Assembly: GCA_035485475.1 (NCBI GenBank)
Contig: DATHOA010000142.1
Span: 1-27,575, forward strand
Source of the DNA: DAIDKA01 sp035485475
Lineage (GTDB): Bacteria; Pseudomonadota; Gammaproteobacteria; Steroidobacterales; Steroidobacteraceae
Direction of reading: 5' to 3'
DNA: 27,575 nucleotides
Of this stretch, positions 16,166-23,582 are shown in pieces. Made by a program: the position numbers and the translations under genes. How positions within the stretch are numbered: the first letter of the stretch is position 1; the number at the start of each line of letters is the position of its first letter. The notes under the pieces were generated by a model. It searched no databases. It was not told the DNA's origin and saw nothing but the letters and a program-made list of their open reading frames with translations.

Positions 16166-16974
16166 TATATCCCGGGCAGCCCACGCAGATCGTGCTCGAC
16201 AGCGACGCAATGCAAGCCGTACCTGACCGTCGCCTCGATGGACTTGGCGTTCCCATGATCCGAAACGATCATCCTGCCACCCTCAATTGGGGAGGGGACC
16301 GTGGTCTTCATTGCGTTGAACTGCTGCTGGCAGGTCTGGGAGCTGAACGGACCCACCACCGACACTGCGAATTTCCCCTCCTTCGAGGTAAATCCGACAT
16401 AGCCGTAGCAAGTTGCGTCTGATTCCGTTCCGGCAGGCGCCGGAGCGGCGACAGCGGCGAGGGCTGCGGCCGTTGGCCGAGCGCGTTCCAGCAAACCAAG
16501 CCCGGGCGATACCTGAGAGGAAACCAAGCCACCGTCTCGAACGTCGAGGCAGGGAAATTGTTGGGAGGATCCTAGGGAATTCGTGATGGTGCACAGCGTA
16601 ACTTGCCCGCGTAGGGTCACTTGGCACCCTGCATCCTTTCGGGTTCGGCACTCGACCAGGGCCGCCCTAGCGGCGTGTGAAGCCTGATCTGTGAGGAGTG
16701 AAATAGACGGTGTTCGCCGCGCATCCTCACTTTCGGGGTTCTCGGTAGCCGTGACAGCGGATGCTCGATTGGCGTAGAGCAGATCCACGTTTCCCGGTTT
16801 GGTGTATGCGCCGGTGATTTCGACGCGAGCAGACTGCGCAGCTAGAGCCGGGCCCTCATTCTCGAATTCACGCAGAGTAAGACTGCGATAGGAGTCCGGC
16901 GCGTCGGCACTTTCCGCGGCGCCGCACAAAACGAGCGTCAAGACAAGCACACCACGAGCAATGGCATTACTCAC
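16141..16974 (-). CDS. Secreted cysteine-rich protein of unknown function
   Basis: I do not recognise a family. The 277-residue protein has a Sec signal peptide (about 1-24, VLVLTLVLCGAAESADA); the Cys in it is not in a proper lipobox. The mature part holds eight Cys, in VEC, AGC, TLC, FPC, ATC, QTC, LHC and YQC contexts, which could make four disulfides in the periplasm. An Ala/Pro-rich linker at about 166-184 (TAAALAAVAAPAPAG) suggests two domains; the second starts at DATCYGYVGF. The GTG start (16972-16974) overlaps the MFS stop region by eight bases and is preceded by AAGGAAGGG (16978-16986), a strong ribosome site, which supports it as the last gene of the operon. Its 3' end overlaps the convergent fusion gene. 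Confidence 0.8.
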   Translation of the reverse strand: MSNAIARGVLVLTLVLCGAAESADAPDSYRSLTLREFENEGPALAAQSARVEITGAYTKPGNVDLLYANRASAVTATENPESEDARRTPSISLLTDQASHAARAALVECRTRKDAGCQVTLRGQVTLCTITNSLGSSQQFPCLDVRDGGLVSSQVSPGLGLLERARPTAAALAAVAAPAPAGTESDATCYGYVGFTSKEGKFAVSVVGPFSSQTCQQQFNAMKTTVPSPIEGGRMIVSDHGNAKSIEATVRYGLHCVAVEHDLRGLPGIYQCLPLGP

Positions 16975-18196
16975 ATTCCCTTCCTTGCCTTAAGTAAGGC
17001 GCGGTCTCCCGCAGTCCAAGCGCCACGAATACCGCCGCAAGTGTAAATCCCAGCATCATCCACAACGGGGCTCCCAACCCAAATTTGTCGGCGGCACTTC
17101 CGGCGATAATGGGGGACAGGACACCGCCGATGATCTCGGAGGTTCCCATGCAGACGCCAAGCGCCGTCGCGATATGGCCGGTGGCAACGCTCTCCGCGGG
17201 CACGGTCGCCATGAACAGCGGAAAGATGCCCGTGACGGTCCAGCCGACGAAGAAGATGACGGCGAGGCTCCAGACGGACCCCGAGAAGAACAACGCCGCC
17301 AGCGGCAGAATGCTCGCGATCAGGGGCACGACAATCATCGGCACGCGGCGCCCCAGCCGATCGGACAGCGCGGGAATGGCGGTGGAGGCAAGTGTTGCGG
17401 AAATACCCAGCGTGCCCATCAGCCAACTCATCGTCCTGGCGTCGTAGCCGCGCACCTGCGTCAGGTACAGGGGCATGAAGGTCCAGCACAGCACCAGGTA
17501 GGACACGAGCAGCACGCCGAGAACAGCGCAGAGTATGACGTTGCGCTCGGCCAGCACTTCACGCAGCGACCCGGATTGCGCCACGCGGGCCGGGCCATCC
17601 ACTGCCGTTGCACGACGCTCCCGAATGAACCATGCCATCAACAGGGCGGACAGCAGCCCCGGTGCGCCGGCCAGGAAGAAGGCGTGCCGCCAGCCGAATG
17701 CGCTCGCAAAGCCGACGAGCACCACCGGCGCCACAAAGGATCCGAGCAGGCTCGAGCCAAATCCCTGTGCCACCCCCATGGCCAGCCCGCGGTGGCGCGC
17801 GGCCACATCCGACGCAATGAGCGACTGGCTCAACGGCATGATGCCGCCTTCGGCCGCGCCAATGGCCAGACGCGCGCCCAGCATGGTCACAAACGATCGC
17901 GCCAGGCCGGAAGCGAATGTGCACGCAGAGAACGCCAGCGTGATGATCACCAGCGGCCGCTTGCGGGTGCCGAGCCGGTCGGAGATTGCGCCGACTCCAA
18001 ATGCCGATAGTGCCCAGGTGAGGGACAGGGCGCCGGACAGCACGCCGACCTCGGCGTTGCTGAGCGCGAGTTCGGGCTGGATGAAGGGCATCAGAAAGCC
18101 GAGCGCATTGCGGTCGAACAGCACAAAGCCGAAATTCAGGCTCAGCAGCGACGTCAACAGCACCTGGTAGGCCGTGCTGCGCGCCTCGGTCTTCAC
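16967..18196 (-). CDS. MFS transporter
   Basis: This is a 12-helix major-facilitator secondary transporter of the inner membrane (409 residues). It opens with FDRNALGFLMPFIQPELALSNAEVGVLSG, has the loop 2-3 signature GAISDRLGTRKRP, LGARLAIGAAEGG in helix 4, and a second-half counterpart ALSDRLGRRVP. The opening resembles the anion:cation symporter group that moves organic acids, but the substrate is not readable. GTG 18194-18196 is preferred: it overlaps the stop of the SnoaL-like gene as GTGA, while the frame upstream to 18310 would lie inside that gene and has no similarity. Located in the TetR-linked operon, it may import the compound the hydrolases act on, or export a product. Confidence 0.9.
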   Translation of the reverse strand: MKTEARSTAYQVLLTSLLSLNFGFVLFDRNALGFLMPFIQPELALSNAEVGVLSGALSLTWALSAFGVGAISDRLGTRKRPLVIITLAFSACTFASGLARSFVTMLGARLAIGAAEGGIMPLSQSLIASDVAARHRGLAMGVAQGFGSSLLGSFVAPVVLVGFASAFGWRHAFFLAGAPGLLSALLMAWFIRERRATAVDGPARVAQSGSLREVLAERNVILCAVLGVLLVSYLVLCWTFMPLYLTQVRGYDARTMSWLMGTLGISATLASTAIPALSDRLGRRVPMIVVPLIASILPLAALFFSGSVWSLAVIFFVGWTVTGIFPLFMATVPAESVATGHIATALGVCMGTSEIIGGVLSPIIAGSAADKFGLGAPLWMMLGFTLAAVFVALGLRETAPYLRQGRECE

Positions 18197-18657
18197 TGGC
18201 GTCGCGCGTCGAACCTGGACAGTACTTCCCCGGCCCAGCCCATGATCGCCTTGGACTTGATTTTCCAGGCGCCATCGACCTTGGCCACGACATCCCGGAC
18301 ATGGCCGCACCAGTGCAGGTGCGGAGCATCCGGCGGGCGATTGATGGTCGCCCAGGCGTAGCAGCGGACGACCCAGTGTTGCGGGCGGCCGAGCGGGTCG
18401 GCCGAGAAGACCAGCTGCCCCATCTGGTGCTGGTGGCCCGGAAAATCGGCGCGCTCGTGGAACTTCAGCACCAGTTTGCGGATTTCGGCGCGGCCCTTGC
18501 GTACCTCGAGCCCTCCGCCGCGCGTCTCCTCGGTGGCCTCGGCATCCTCGGTGAACAGCGCGACATAGCCGTCCGTATCCCCGGTGTCCAGCGCCCAGCT
18601 GTAGCGCGCATACAGTTCAAGAATCTCGAGTCGATCCTGCGTGTCGGGTCCGTTCAT
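18193..18657 (-). CDS. SnoaL-like / NTF2-fold protein
   Basis: The 154-residue protein shows the SnoaL-like pattern: ILELYARYSWALDTGDTDGYVALFTEDAEA, KGRAEIRKLVLKFH, HQMGQLVF, then HWCGHVRDVVAKVDGAWKIKSKAI. Members include isomerases, cyclases, hydrolases and dehydratases of aromatic, polyketide or steroid-like molecules as well as non-catalytic binders. It starts two bases after the stop of a permease gene and ends in a GTGA overlap with the MFS gene, so it is firmly within the operon. Its presence hints that the operon handles a cyclic or aromatic compound, but this is inference. Confidence 0.88.
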   Translation of the reverse strand: MNGPDTQDRLEILELYARYSWALDTGDTDGYVALFTEDAEATEETRGGGLEVRKGRAEIRKLVLKFHERADFPGHQHQMGQLVFSADPLGRPQHWVVRCYAWATINRPPDAPHLHWCGHVRDVVAKVDGAWKIKSKAIMGWAGEVLSRFDARRQ

Positions 18658-18659
18658 GT

Positions 18660-19844
18660 TCAGCTCTCGTGCAACAGGGTGGGAATGTTCGCGCGGGCCG
18701 CGCGGATCGCCGGCAGCAGCCCACCGGCCAGTCCGAGCAGGCAGGCGAGGGCGACCGCACCGAGGACCAGGCGCGGCGCGATGATCAAGGAGTAGACCAG
18801 CTGCGAGTCGTACACCGCGCCGCCGAGCGTACTGATGGTGACGCCATTGAATGCGCTGTAGGAGATCGCCACGCCAATCGCGGCGCCGAGAAGCGCGAGC
18901 AGCAATGCTTCGATCAGAACGGCGACGGCAATGGCGCTGCCCGAAAACCCGATGGCCCGCACGGTTGCCATTTCGGTGGCGCGTTTCACGACCGAGGAGT
19001 ACATGGAATTGAGTGCCGCAAACACGGCGCCCAGCGCCATGATCGAGCCGATGGCGTACGTCACCAGCCGCAGCATGTGGTTGACCGGGTCGGATGCCGT
19101 CGTCAGGTACTGCGGTTCGCTGCTGATCGTGACGGTCAGTCGCTCATCCTGCGCGACGGCATCCCGCAGGCTGGTGATGGCCTGCGGCGAATCGAGCGCG
19201 ACGACGAGGCTGTTGAAGGCATCCATCCTGAAGGCCGCCATGAGGGTCTGCGCATCCGCGACCAGTTCGGACTCGCGGCCGCCCTTGCCGCCGGCGAACA
19301 CGCCGACCACGGTCCAATCACCCTCGGGAAGGCGCACCCGGTCACCGAGCTGCACGCCGGCGAATTGGGATTGCGCGGCCGCCCCGACCAGCAATTCCTG
19401 AGTGCCGGTCCGCAACATGCGACCGGCCACCAGCTTCAGCTCGGGGCGCAATGCAAAATACTGCGGACCGACGCCGCGCAACGTCACATTGACATCGGAA
19501 TGATCACGCAGGCGGGAGACGGGCGCCGCCAGTACCACTTCGGCGGAGGCGATTGGAGTGCCGCGGGCGTCGCGCCGCACCCCGGCGGCATGCACGATGT
19601 CGGCGACCGCATCGCGTGACAGGTTGCTGCCGTCTTCGCTCGTGGCATCGCGCGACAGCACGATGGCGCGATCCGCCCGCCCATCGCCCTGGAGCGTTGC
19701 GCGAAAGCCCAGGTACATGGCGAGCACCGGTATGAGCACGATCACGACACCGGCGATACCCACCACGATCACCAGCGAGTTGCCGAGCCGGCGCGGGATG
19801 TCGCGCAGACTCATGGCGGTGAGCACCGGGATCTGGCGCAACAT
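18660..19844 (-). CDS. MacB/FtsX-type ABC transporter permease (pair B, second)
   Basis: The 394-residue permease has an N-terminal helix (about 18-42, LVIVVGIAGVVIVLIPVLAMYLG), a periplasmic domain with LGDRVRLPEGDWTVVGVF, and a three-helix FtsX C-terminus with VVKRATEMATVRAIGFSGSAI as coupling region and an IRAARANIP tail. ATG 19842-19844 is chosen because the ribosome site GAGGA (19852-19856) sits seven bases upstream and overlaps the stop of the preceding permease gene; the frame remains open to 19943 without similarity. It forms a pair with 19855-21006 and is the counterpart of the pair-A gene at 9605-10768. No ATPase gene accompanies it. Confidence 0.9.
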   Translation of the reverse strand: MLRQIPVLTAMSLRDIPRRLGNSLVIVVGIAGVVIVLIPVLAMYLGFRATLQGDGRADRAIVLSRDATSEDGSNLSRDAVADIVHAAGVRRDARGTPIASAEVVLAAPVSRLRDHSDVNVTLRGVGPQYFALRPELKLVAGRMLRTGTQELLVGAAAQSQFAGVQLGDRVRLPEGDWTVVGVFAGGKGGRESELVADAQTLMAAFRMDAFNSLVVALDSPQAITSLRDAVAQDERLTVTISSEPQYLTTASDPVNHMLRLVTYAIGSIMALGAVFAALNSMYSSVVKRATEMATVRAIGFSGSAIAVAVLIEALLLALLGAAIGVAISYSAFNGVTISTLGGAVYDSQLVYSLIIAPRLVLGAVALACLLGLAGGLLPAIRAARANIPTLLHES

Positions 19845-19854
19845 GGCCAAATCC

Positions 19855-21006
19855 TCAGCTACGCCCGAGCGCGGCGGTGATGGGCATGCGCGCCACCCGC
19901 GACGCCGGCAGGGCTGCCCCGAGGAAGGCAAGACCCGCTGCACACAGCAGCCCCGCGGCGGCCACCCATCCGGAGACGACGATCGAGCCGATGTCCGCGC
20001 GGGCGAGGGGCGCGAGGAGTCGGGCGATGATCAGGCCCAGCGCCGCCGGCGGCAGGCACAACAGCAGCGCCTCCGCGAAGGCCAGCAGCAGCACGCGTGC
20101 ATCGGAATAGCCGACGGACTTGAGTATGCCGAACTCGCGCGCGCGCTCTTCGAGTGTCTGGCGCAGCGAGTTGCCGGTGAGGAAGGCCAGAGTGAACAGC
20201 ACGGCGCCGATGACCGCGTCGGTGAACAGCTCCACATCCCCCATCTGTTTTGCCTGGGCCTGCGCGCGTTGCTCCTGGGAGCGCGTGCGCGTTTCGTGGG
20301 GGGAGTTGGCGAAGGCCTTGTCGATGGCCGCGGCCATCGCGGTGCCCTGATTGGGATCCTTGATGCGCACATAGAAGAGCTCGGCGGTATCACGATCCCC
20401 CGTGCGGGAGCCGTTGAAGTACTCGTAGTTCATGACCCCGAAGTACGAGGGGGTGGGAGCCAGTGGCGTGTCAAAGGTACCGAGGATTTCGAACATCCAG
20501 GTCGTCGTCCCATCGGTCTTCACCGCCGTTGTCTGCAGCGGAATGGTGTCGCCGACCTTCCAGCCGAACTGCGTGAGCATGGGGGGCGTCACCAGCGCGC
20601 CGTTGCGGGTATGAACCAAGGCCGCTACGGCGCCCGGGGTGACCTTGATGCCGGCGGCGGTGAGATGAAAGAACAGGTCCGGATAGGTCGCGAGTAACAC
20701 GACGGAGCTCTTCGGACTGGGATTGCGGTAACTGGCGACGAAGTAGGCCCGTGGCGCGACTTCCGCGATGCCGGGCATGCTGCGCAAGGTCGCCAAGGCG
20801 GAAATCGGCATCGGCGGGGAGCCGCGCACGCGGGTATTGGTGATGAGGAACTCGCGATGCGAATTCGCGATGGCGCGCGCGAATCCGGCATTCACGCCCT
20901 CGAGCAGTCCGAGCAGCACGAAGGCGATGACAATGCACAGCGCGGTCAGGGTCGAGCGCACCGGTCGGCGCCACAGTCCAGCCCAGACGAGCGGCAGGAA
21001 CCTCAT
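19855..21006 (-). CDS. MacB/FtsX-type ABC transporter permease (pair B, first)
   Basis: The 383-residue permease has an N-terminal helix (about 18-40, TALCIVIAFVLLGLLEGVN), a periplasmic domain including GWKVGDTIPLQ, and a C-terminal FtsX domain with TLEERAREFGILKSVGYSDARVLLL as coupling motif. Its ATG overlaps the stop of the amidohydrolase gene as ATGA (21003-21006), which indicates translational coupling. It aligns by eye along most of its length with 8439-9596 (WAGLWRRPVRS versus WSGIWRKPGRT; VGDTIPL versus IGDRIPL; ILKSVGYSD versus VLKTLGFSD). Like its partner it needs a separate ATPase that the window does not contain. Confidence 0.9.
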   Translation of the reverse strand: MRFLPLVWAGLWRRPVRSTLTALCIVIAFVLLGLLEGVNAGFARAIANSHREFLITNTRVRGSPPMPISALATLRSMPGIAEVAPRAYFVASYRNPSPKSSVVLLATYPDLFFHLTAAGIKVTPGAVAALVHTRNGALVTPPMLTQFGWKVGDTIPLQTTAVKTDGTTTWMFEILGTFDTPLAPTPSYFGVMNYEYFNGSRTGDRDTAELFYVRIKDPNQGTAMAAAIDKAFANSPHETRTRSQEQRAQAQAKQMGDVELFTDAVIGAVLFTLAFLTGNSLRQTLEERAREFGILKSVGYSDARVLLLAFAEALLLCLPPAALGLIIARLLAPLARADIGSIVVSGWVAAAGLLCAAGLAFLGAALPASRVARMPITAALGRS

Positions 21007-22640
21007 AACGCCCGGTAGATCACCTTGCCGTCGACGACCGTGAGCACGGAATGCAATTGGCGCAGCGCCGAGTCCGGCACCTTCTTCGGATCGAAGTAGT
21101 CATTGCTCAGGACCACCAGGTCACCCAAGCGCCCGGTTTCGATCGAGCCGATTTTATTCTCCTCGCGGAAGAACCAGCCGTTATCGGCGGTGTAAAGCCG
21201 CATGGCCTCGGCGCGGGTCACGGTCTGTCCGGCGTTGACGAGGTGCCCCCCGGCGTTAACTCCCGTGACCATGTAATAGATCATGTTCCAGGGGTTCAGG
21301 GTCGAGATCTGCGCCGAGTCGGAGCCGGCGCCGACATGCACCCCGCTGTCGAGGATCATGCGCAGCGGCGGCCCGGCATTGGCGTCGGTTGCATCGGAAA
21401 GATAACGGAACGGATGCACGGCGATCCCGGCCCCGAGCGCCTTGAACCGATTCACGGTTTCCTGGTCGATCTGCGGCACGTGGGCGTCGGACCAGTGCAG
21501 TTTCGCAATCGGTGTCACGGCGTTGACGGCCTCGAAGGTCGCCGCGGTGATCTTGTCTTCGGCCAGCGAGAGGCTGTGCTGCTGGAAGGACCAGCCATGC
21601 GCGGCGATGAACTGCAGGGCGCCGAGATAATTGGGGGGCGTCGCCACCGGACCGAACAGCGGCCAGCTGGTGGCGAACTCTCCGATTCCGGAGACGCGCA
21701 TCATGTCATCCCCAAAACGATCGAAGGCATTGAGCACCCGTTCGCGCGCGATCGGAAAGTCCTGCCCCTGGTCCATGCTGAGGAAAAAGACCCGCAGTCG
21801 GGTCGAAAGCTTGCCTTCCCGGTGCAATGCCAGGAAGGGTTCATACATGGCGAACGGGTCGCCGGAGGCGAGACCGTCAAAGACGAAGGAGTCCTTCATG
21901 TCGCGAGTGCCGGGCTCGACAAACTCGCCCATGTCGACGTTCGTGGTCACCCCGAGGCGGGCCGAATAGGCCATCGCATCGAGCACGCCCTGGCGCCTGT
22001 CTTCGGGGGTTTGCAGGGCGGCAAGCGCGTGCATCGCGGCAAGCGATGGAGGACCGGCGCCGATCAGTCCGGCCTCACTGACTGCCACGTCGTGGGCCGC
22101 GAGGTAGGCCTTGCCCTTGGAATTGGTGACGGCGGGGCCGGTAAAGGCGACGAACAGCAAAGCCGGATTGGCGGGCAGCGCCTGGTCCAGCTCCGCCAGT
22201 GTCGGCAGGCGCTTTTCGGCCAGCTGCCCGGGAATCCAGCCGCCCATGGCCGTGATCCAGGCCTCGCCCGTCACGGTATGGCTGCGCGCGCGCAATGCCG
22301 CCTGGACCTCCGCGATACTGGTCGCGGACTCCAGTCGCGTGTCGTGACCGGGTCGCTCGCTCAGCAGCACGATATGGTTGTGATTGTCGATCAGTCCCGG
22401 CACGACCGTGCGACCGTGCACGTCGATGACCTGCGTGCACGGATCCTGGGCATTGTCGGGCGGCGCAAAAAGTCCACGGCGGATGGTGACGGAGGACACC
22501 ACCGTGTCGTGCGCATCCATGGTGTGAATCCGCCCGTTGACGATGCGGATATCGCGGGATCCGGCGCAATTCTGTGCCGTGGCCGACAACGAAACGCCGA
22601 CTACAAGGAGCGCCGCCAGCACTCGAGCCACGATCCGCAT
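21003..22640 (-). CDS. Secreted amidohydrolase (amidohydrolase-3, YtcJ-like)
   Basis: Metal-dependent amidohydrolases of this type hydrolyse amide, carbamate or related bonds. The 545-residue product has a Sec signal peptide (about 1-22, ending SATA), so it acts in the periplasm, which is uncommon for the family. The beta-sandwich part (RIVNGRIHTMDAHD) is followed by VVPGLIDNHNHIVL, whose H87 and H89 are the metal-binding HxH pair. A later SDAHVPQID segment and VGAGSDSAQIS (the conserved Asp) complete the barrel. It ends LTVVDGKVIY, the usual return of the sandwich domain. It lies 26 bases after the alpha/beta hydrolase gene and overlaps the first permease gene by four bases. Substrate unknown. 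Confidence 0.92.
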   Translation of the reverse strand: MRIVARVLAALLVVGVSLSATAQNCAGSRDIRIVNGRIHTMDAHDTVVSSVTIRRGLFAPPDNAQDPCTQVIDVHGRTVVPGLIDNHNHIVLLSERPGHDTRLESATSIAEVQAALRARSHTVTGEAWITAMGGWIPGQLAEKRLPTLAELDQALPANPALLFVAFTGPAVTNSKGKAYLAAHDVAVSEAGLIGAGPPSLAAMHALAALQTPEDRRQGVLDAMAYSARLGVTTNVDMGEFVEPGTRDMKDSFVFDGLASGDPFAMYEPFLALHREGKLSTRLRVFFLSMDQGQDFPIARERVLNAFDRFGDDMMRVSGIGEFATSWPLFGPVATPPNYLGALQFIAAHGWSFQQHSLSLAEDKITAATFEAVNAVTPIAKLHWSDAHVPQIDQETVNRFKALGAGIAVHPFRYLSDATDANAGPPLRMILDSGVHVGAGSDSAQISTLNPWNMIYYMVTGVNAGGHLVNAGQTVTRAEAMRLYTADNGWFFREENKIGSIETGRLGDLVVLSNDYFDPKKVPDSALRQLHSVLTVVDGKVIYRAL

Positions 22641-22645
22641 GTGAA

Positions 22646-22653
22646 CCCCCCCC
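22646..22653 (-). repeat. Eight-base G tract at the amidohydrolase ribosome site
   Basis: On the coding strand, eight consecutive G lie five bases before the amidohydrolase ATG, in the ribosome-binding position and inside the 26-base gap after the alpha/beta hydrolase. Tract-length change by slippage would alter spacing and strength of initiation. Confidence 0.45.
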
Positions 22654-22666
22654 GTCGGATGAGCGC

Positions 22667-23533
22667 TTAGTTTATACGTTTAATCTCACGGAAGATCTCC
22701 TGGTGATGATTCAACATGACCGAAAGATGAGCATCATCGGGATAGAAAGTCGCCTGGCAGTTCGGCACCGCGGCGGCGAGAAATCTCGCGTGGACGGCAG
22801 ACACATTGCCGTCGCGCGCTCCCTGCCATAACAGCACCGGGACCGTGATCTTCGTCAGCTCGAAGCCCCAGGGTAGCGAGAACATGCCCAGTTCCCACAC
22901 GGCCCCGCGCGGGCCGTTGCGGCAGCACTCCACCAGGCAGCCGATGAATCGGTCGCGAATCTGCTCACTTTGAAACAGCGTCCGGTCCGGCTCGGGGAAG
23001 GCATTGGCCATGCTCTTGCGTACCGTGCTGCTGCGCAATGCCAGCAGCTGCAGGCGCATCAGCCCGCGCATGACAGGCGCGGCAACCCGCACCATTCGAC
23101 TCAGGAAGCGGCTGCGCGGTGAAAACAGGCCGGGCGCATCGATGGGAGCCACACCACCAATGATCCCCACAACCGATACCCGTTCGGGAATCAATGCTGC
23201 GCACACGAGGGCGTAGGGTGCCCCGGCCGAGGACCCGAGCATCGCGAACTGCCCGATGTGCAGCGCATCGGCCAGTTCGAGCACATCGCTGGGCCAATCG
23301 ACGATCCGCCGCTTCGCAAGGAAATCCGAACCACCCATGCCGGGACGGTCCGGAATGATCACCCGCAGGCCCAGTTGCCCGGCGCAGCTGCCGCGAACCG
23401 TCAGCTCGCCCTCGGCGCGGGAACTTGGGGCGCCATGGCAATAGATGATCGGCGCGCCCTTTGGATCGCCGAACTCGGCATACGCGAGCGTGCGGCCGTC
23501 ACGCAGCTTGATCGACTGATGGGGAAGTGTCAT
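22667..23533 (-). CDS. Alpha/beta-fold hydrolase, head of TetR-linked operon
   Basis: The 288-residue protein is a classic alpha/beta hydrolase: IIYCHGAPSSR (oxyanion region, about 29-39), PDRPGMGGSD (61-70), the nucleophile elbow GSSAGAPYAL (Ser102), Asp241 in WQGARDGNVS and His269 in YPDDAHLSV. It has no signal peptide, so it is cytoplasmic. Such enzymes cleave esters, lactones, epoxides or C-C bonds, and the class cannot be narrowed further. ATG 23531-23533 (MTLPHQS) is preferred: the frame upstream to 23590 runs through the promoter/operator and into tetR. No ribosome site precedes the ATG, which fits the leaderless transcript predicted from the -10 element six bases upstream. Confidence 0.92.
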   Translation of the reverse strand: MTLPHQSIKLRDGRTLAYAEFGDPKGAPIIYCHGAPSSRAEGELTVRGSCAGQLGLRVIIPDRPGMGGSDFLAKRRIVDWPSDVLELADALHIGQFAMLGSSAGAPYALVCAALIPERVSVVGIIGGVAPIDAPGLFSPRSRFLSRMVRVAAPVMRGLMRLQLLALRSSTVRKSMANAFPEPDRTLFQSEQIRDRFIGCLVECCRNGPRGAVWELGMFSLPWGFELTKITVPVLLWQGARDGNVSAVHARFLAAAVPNCQATFYPDDAHLSVMLNHHQEIFREIKRIN

Positions 23534-23539
23534 GGAAGA

Positions 23540-23576
23540 AAAATACATTAGTGTATAAAAAACGTCAATGTATAAT
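23540..23576. promoter_or_regulatory. Divergent tetR/operon promoter with palindromic operator
   Basis: For the minus-strand operon, -35 TTGACG (23563-23568) and -10 TATTTT (23540-23545) are exactly 17 bases apart, and the -10 ends six bases before the hydrolase ATG. For tetR, a perfect TATAAT (23571-23576) ends six bases before ATG 23583; its -35 is poor. Between and over these lies the palindrome ATACA-TTAG-TGTAT (23543-23556), inside the spacer of the operon promoter, and a further half-site, AATGTAT (23567-23573), that mirrors ATACATT (23543-23549) across 17 bases. A TetR dimer bound here would block both promoters. Confidence 0.7.
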
Positions 23577-23582
23577 TCCGCA

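Noticed and set aside
18197..18310. Upstream start for the MFS gene
   Set aside because: The additional 38 codons lie within the SnoaL-like gene and lack hydrophobic or family sequence; GTG 18194-18196 gives a GTGA overlap.
19558..20697. A 379-codon plus-strand open frame across the two pair-B permease genes
   Set aside because: It spans the junction of two well-supported opposite-strand genes and its translation is low-complexity and Arg-rich.
21051..22670. A 539-codon plus-strand open frame antisense to the amidohydrolase gene
   Set aside because: Its translation is a Gly/Arg/His/Asp-rich mixture without domains, exactly opposite a gene with a signal peptide and metal-site motifs; this is a shadow frame due to high GC.
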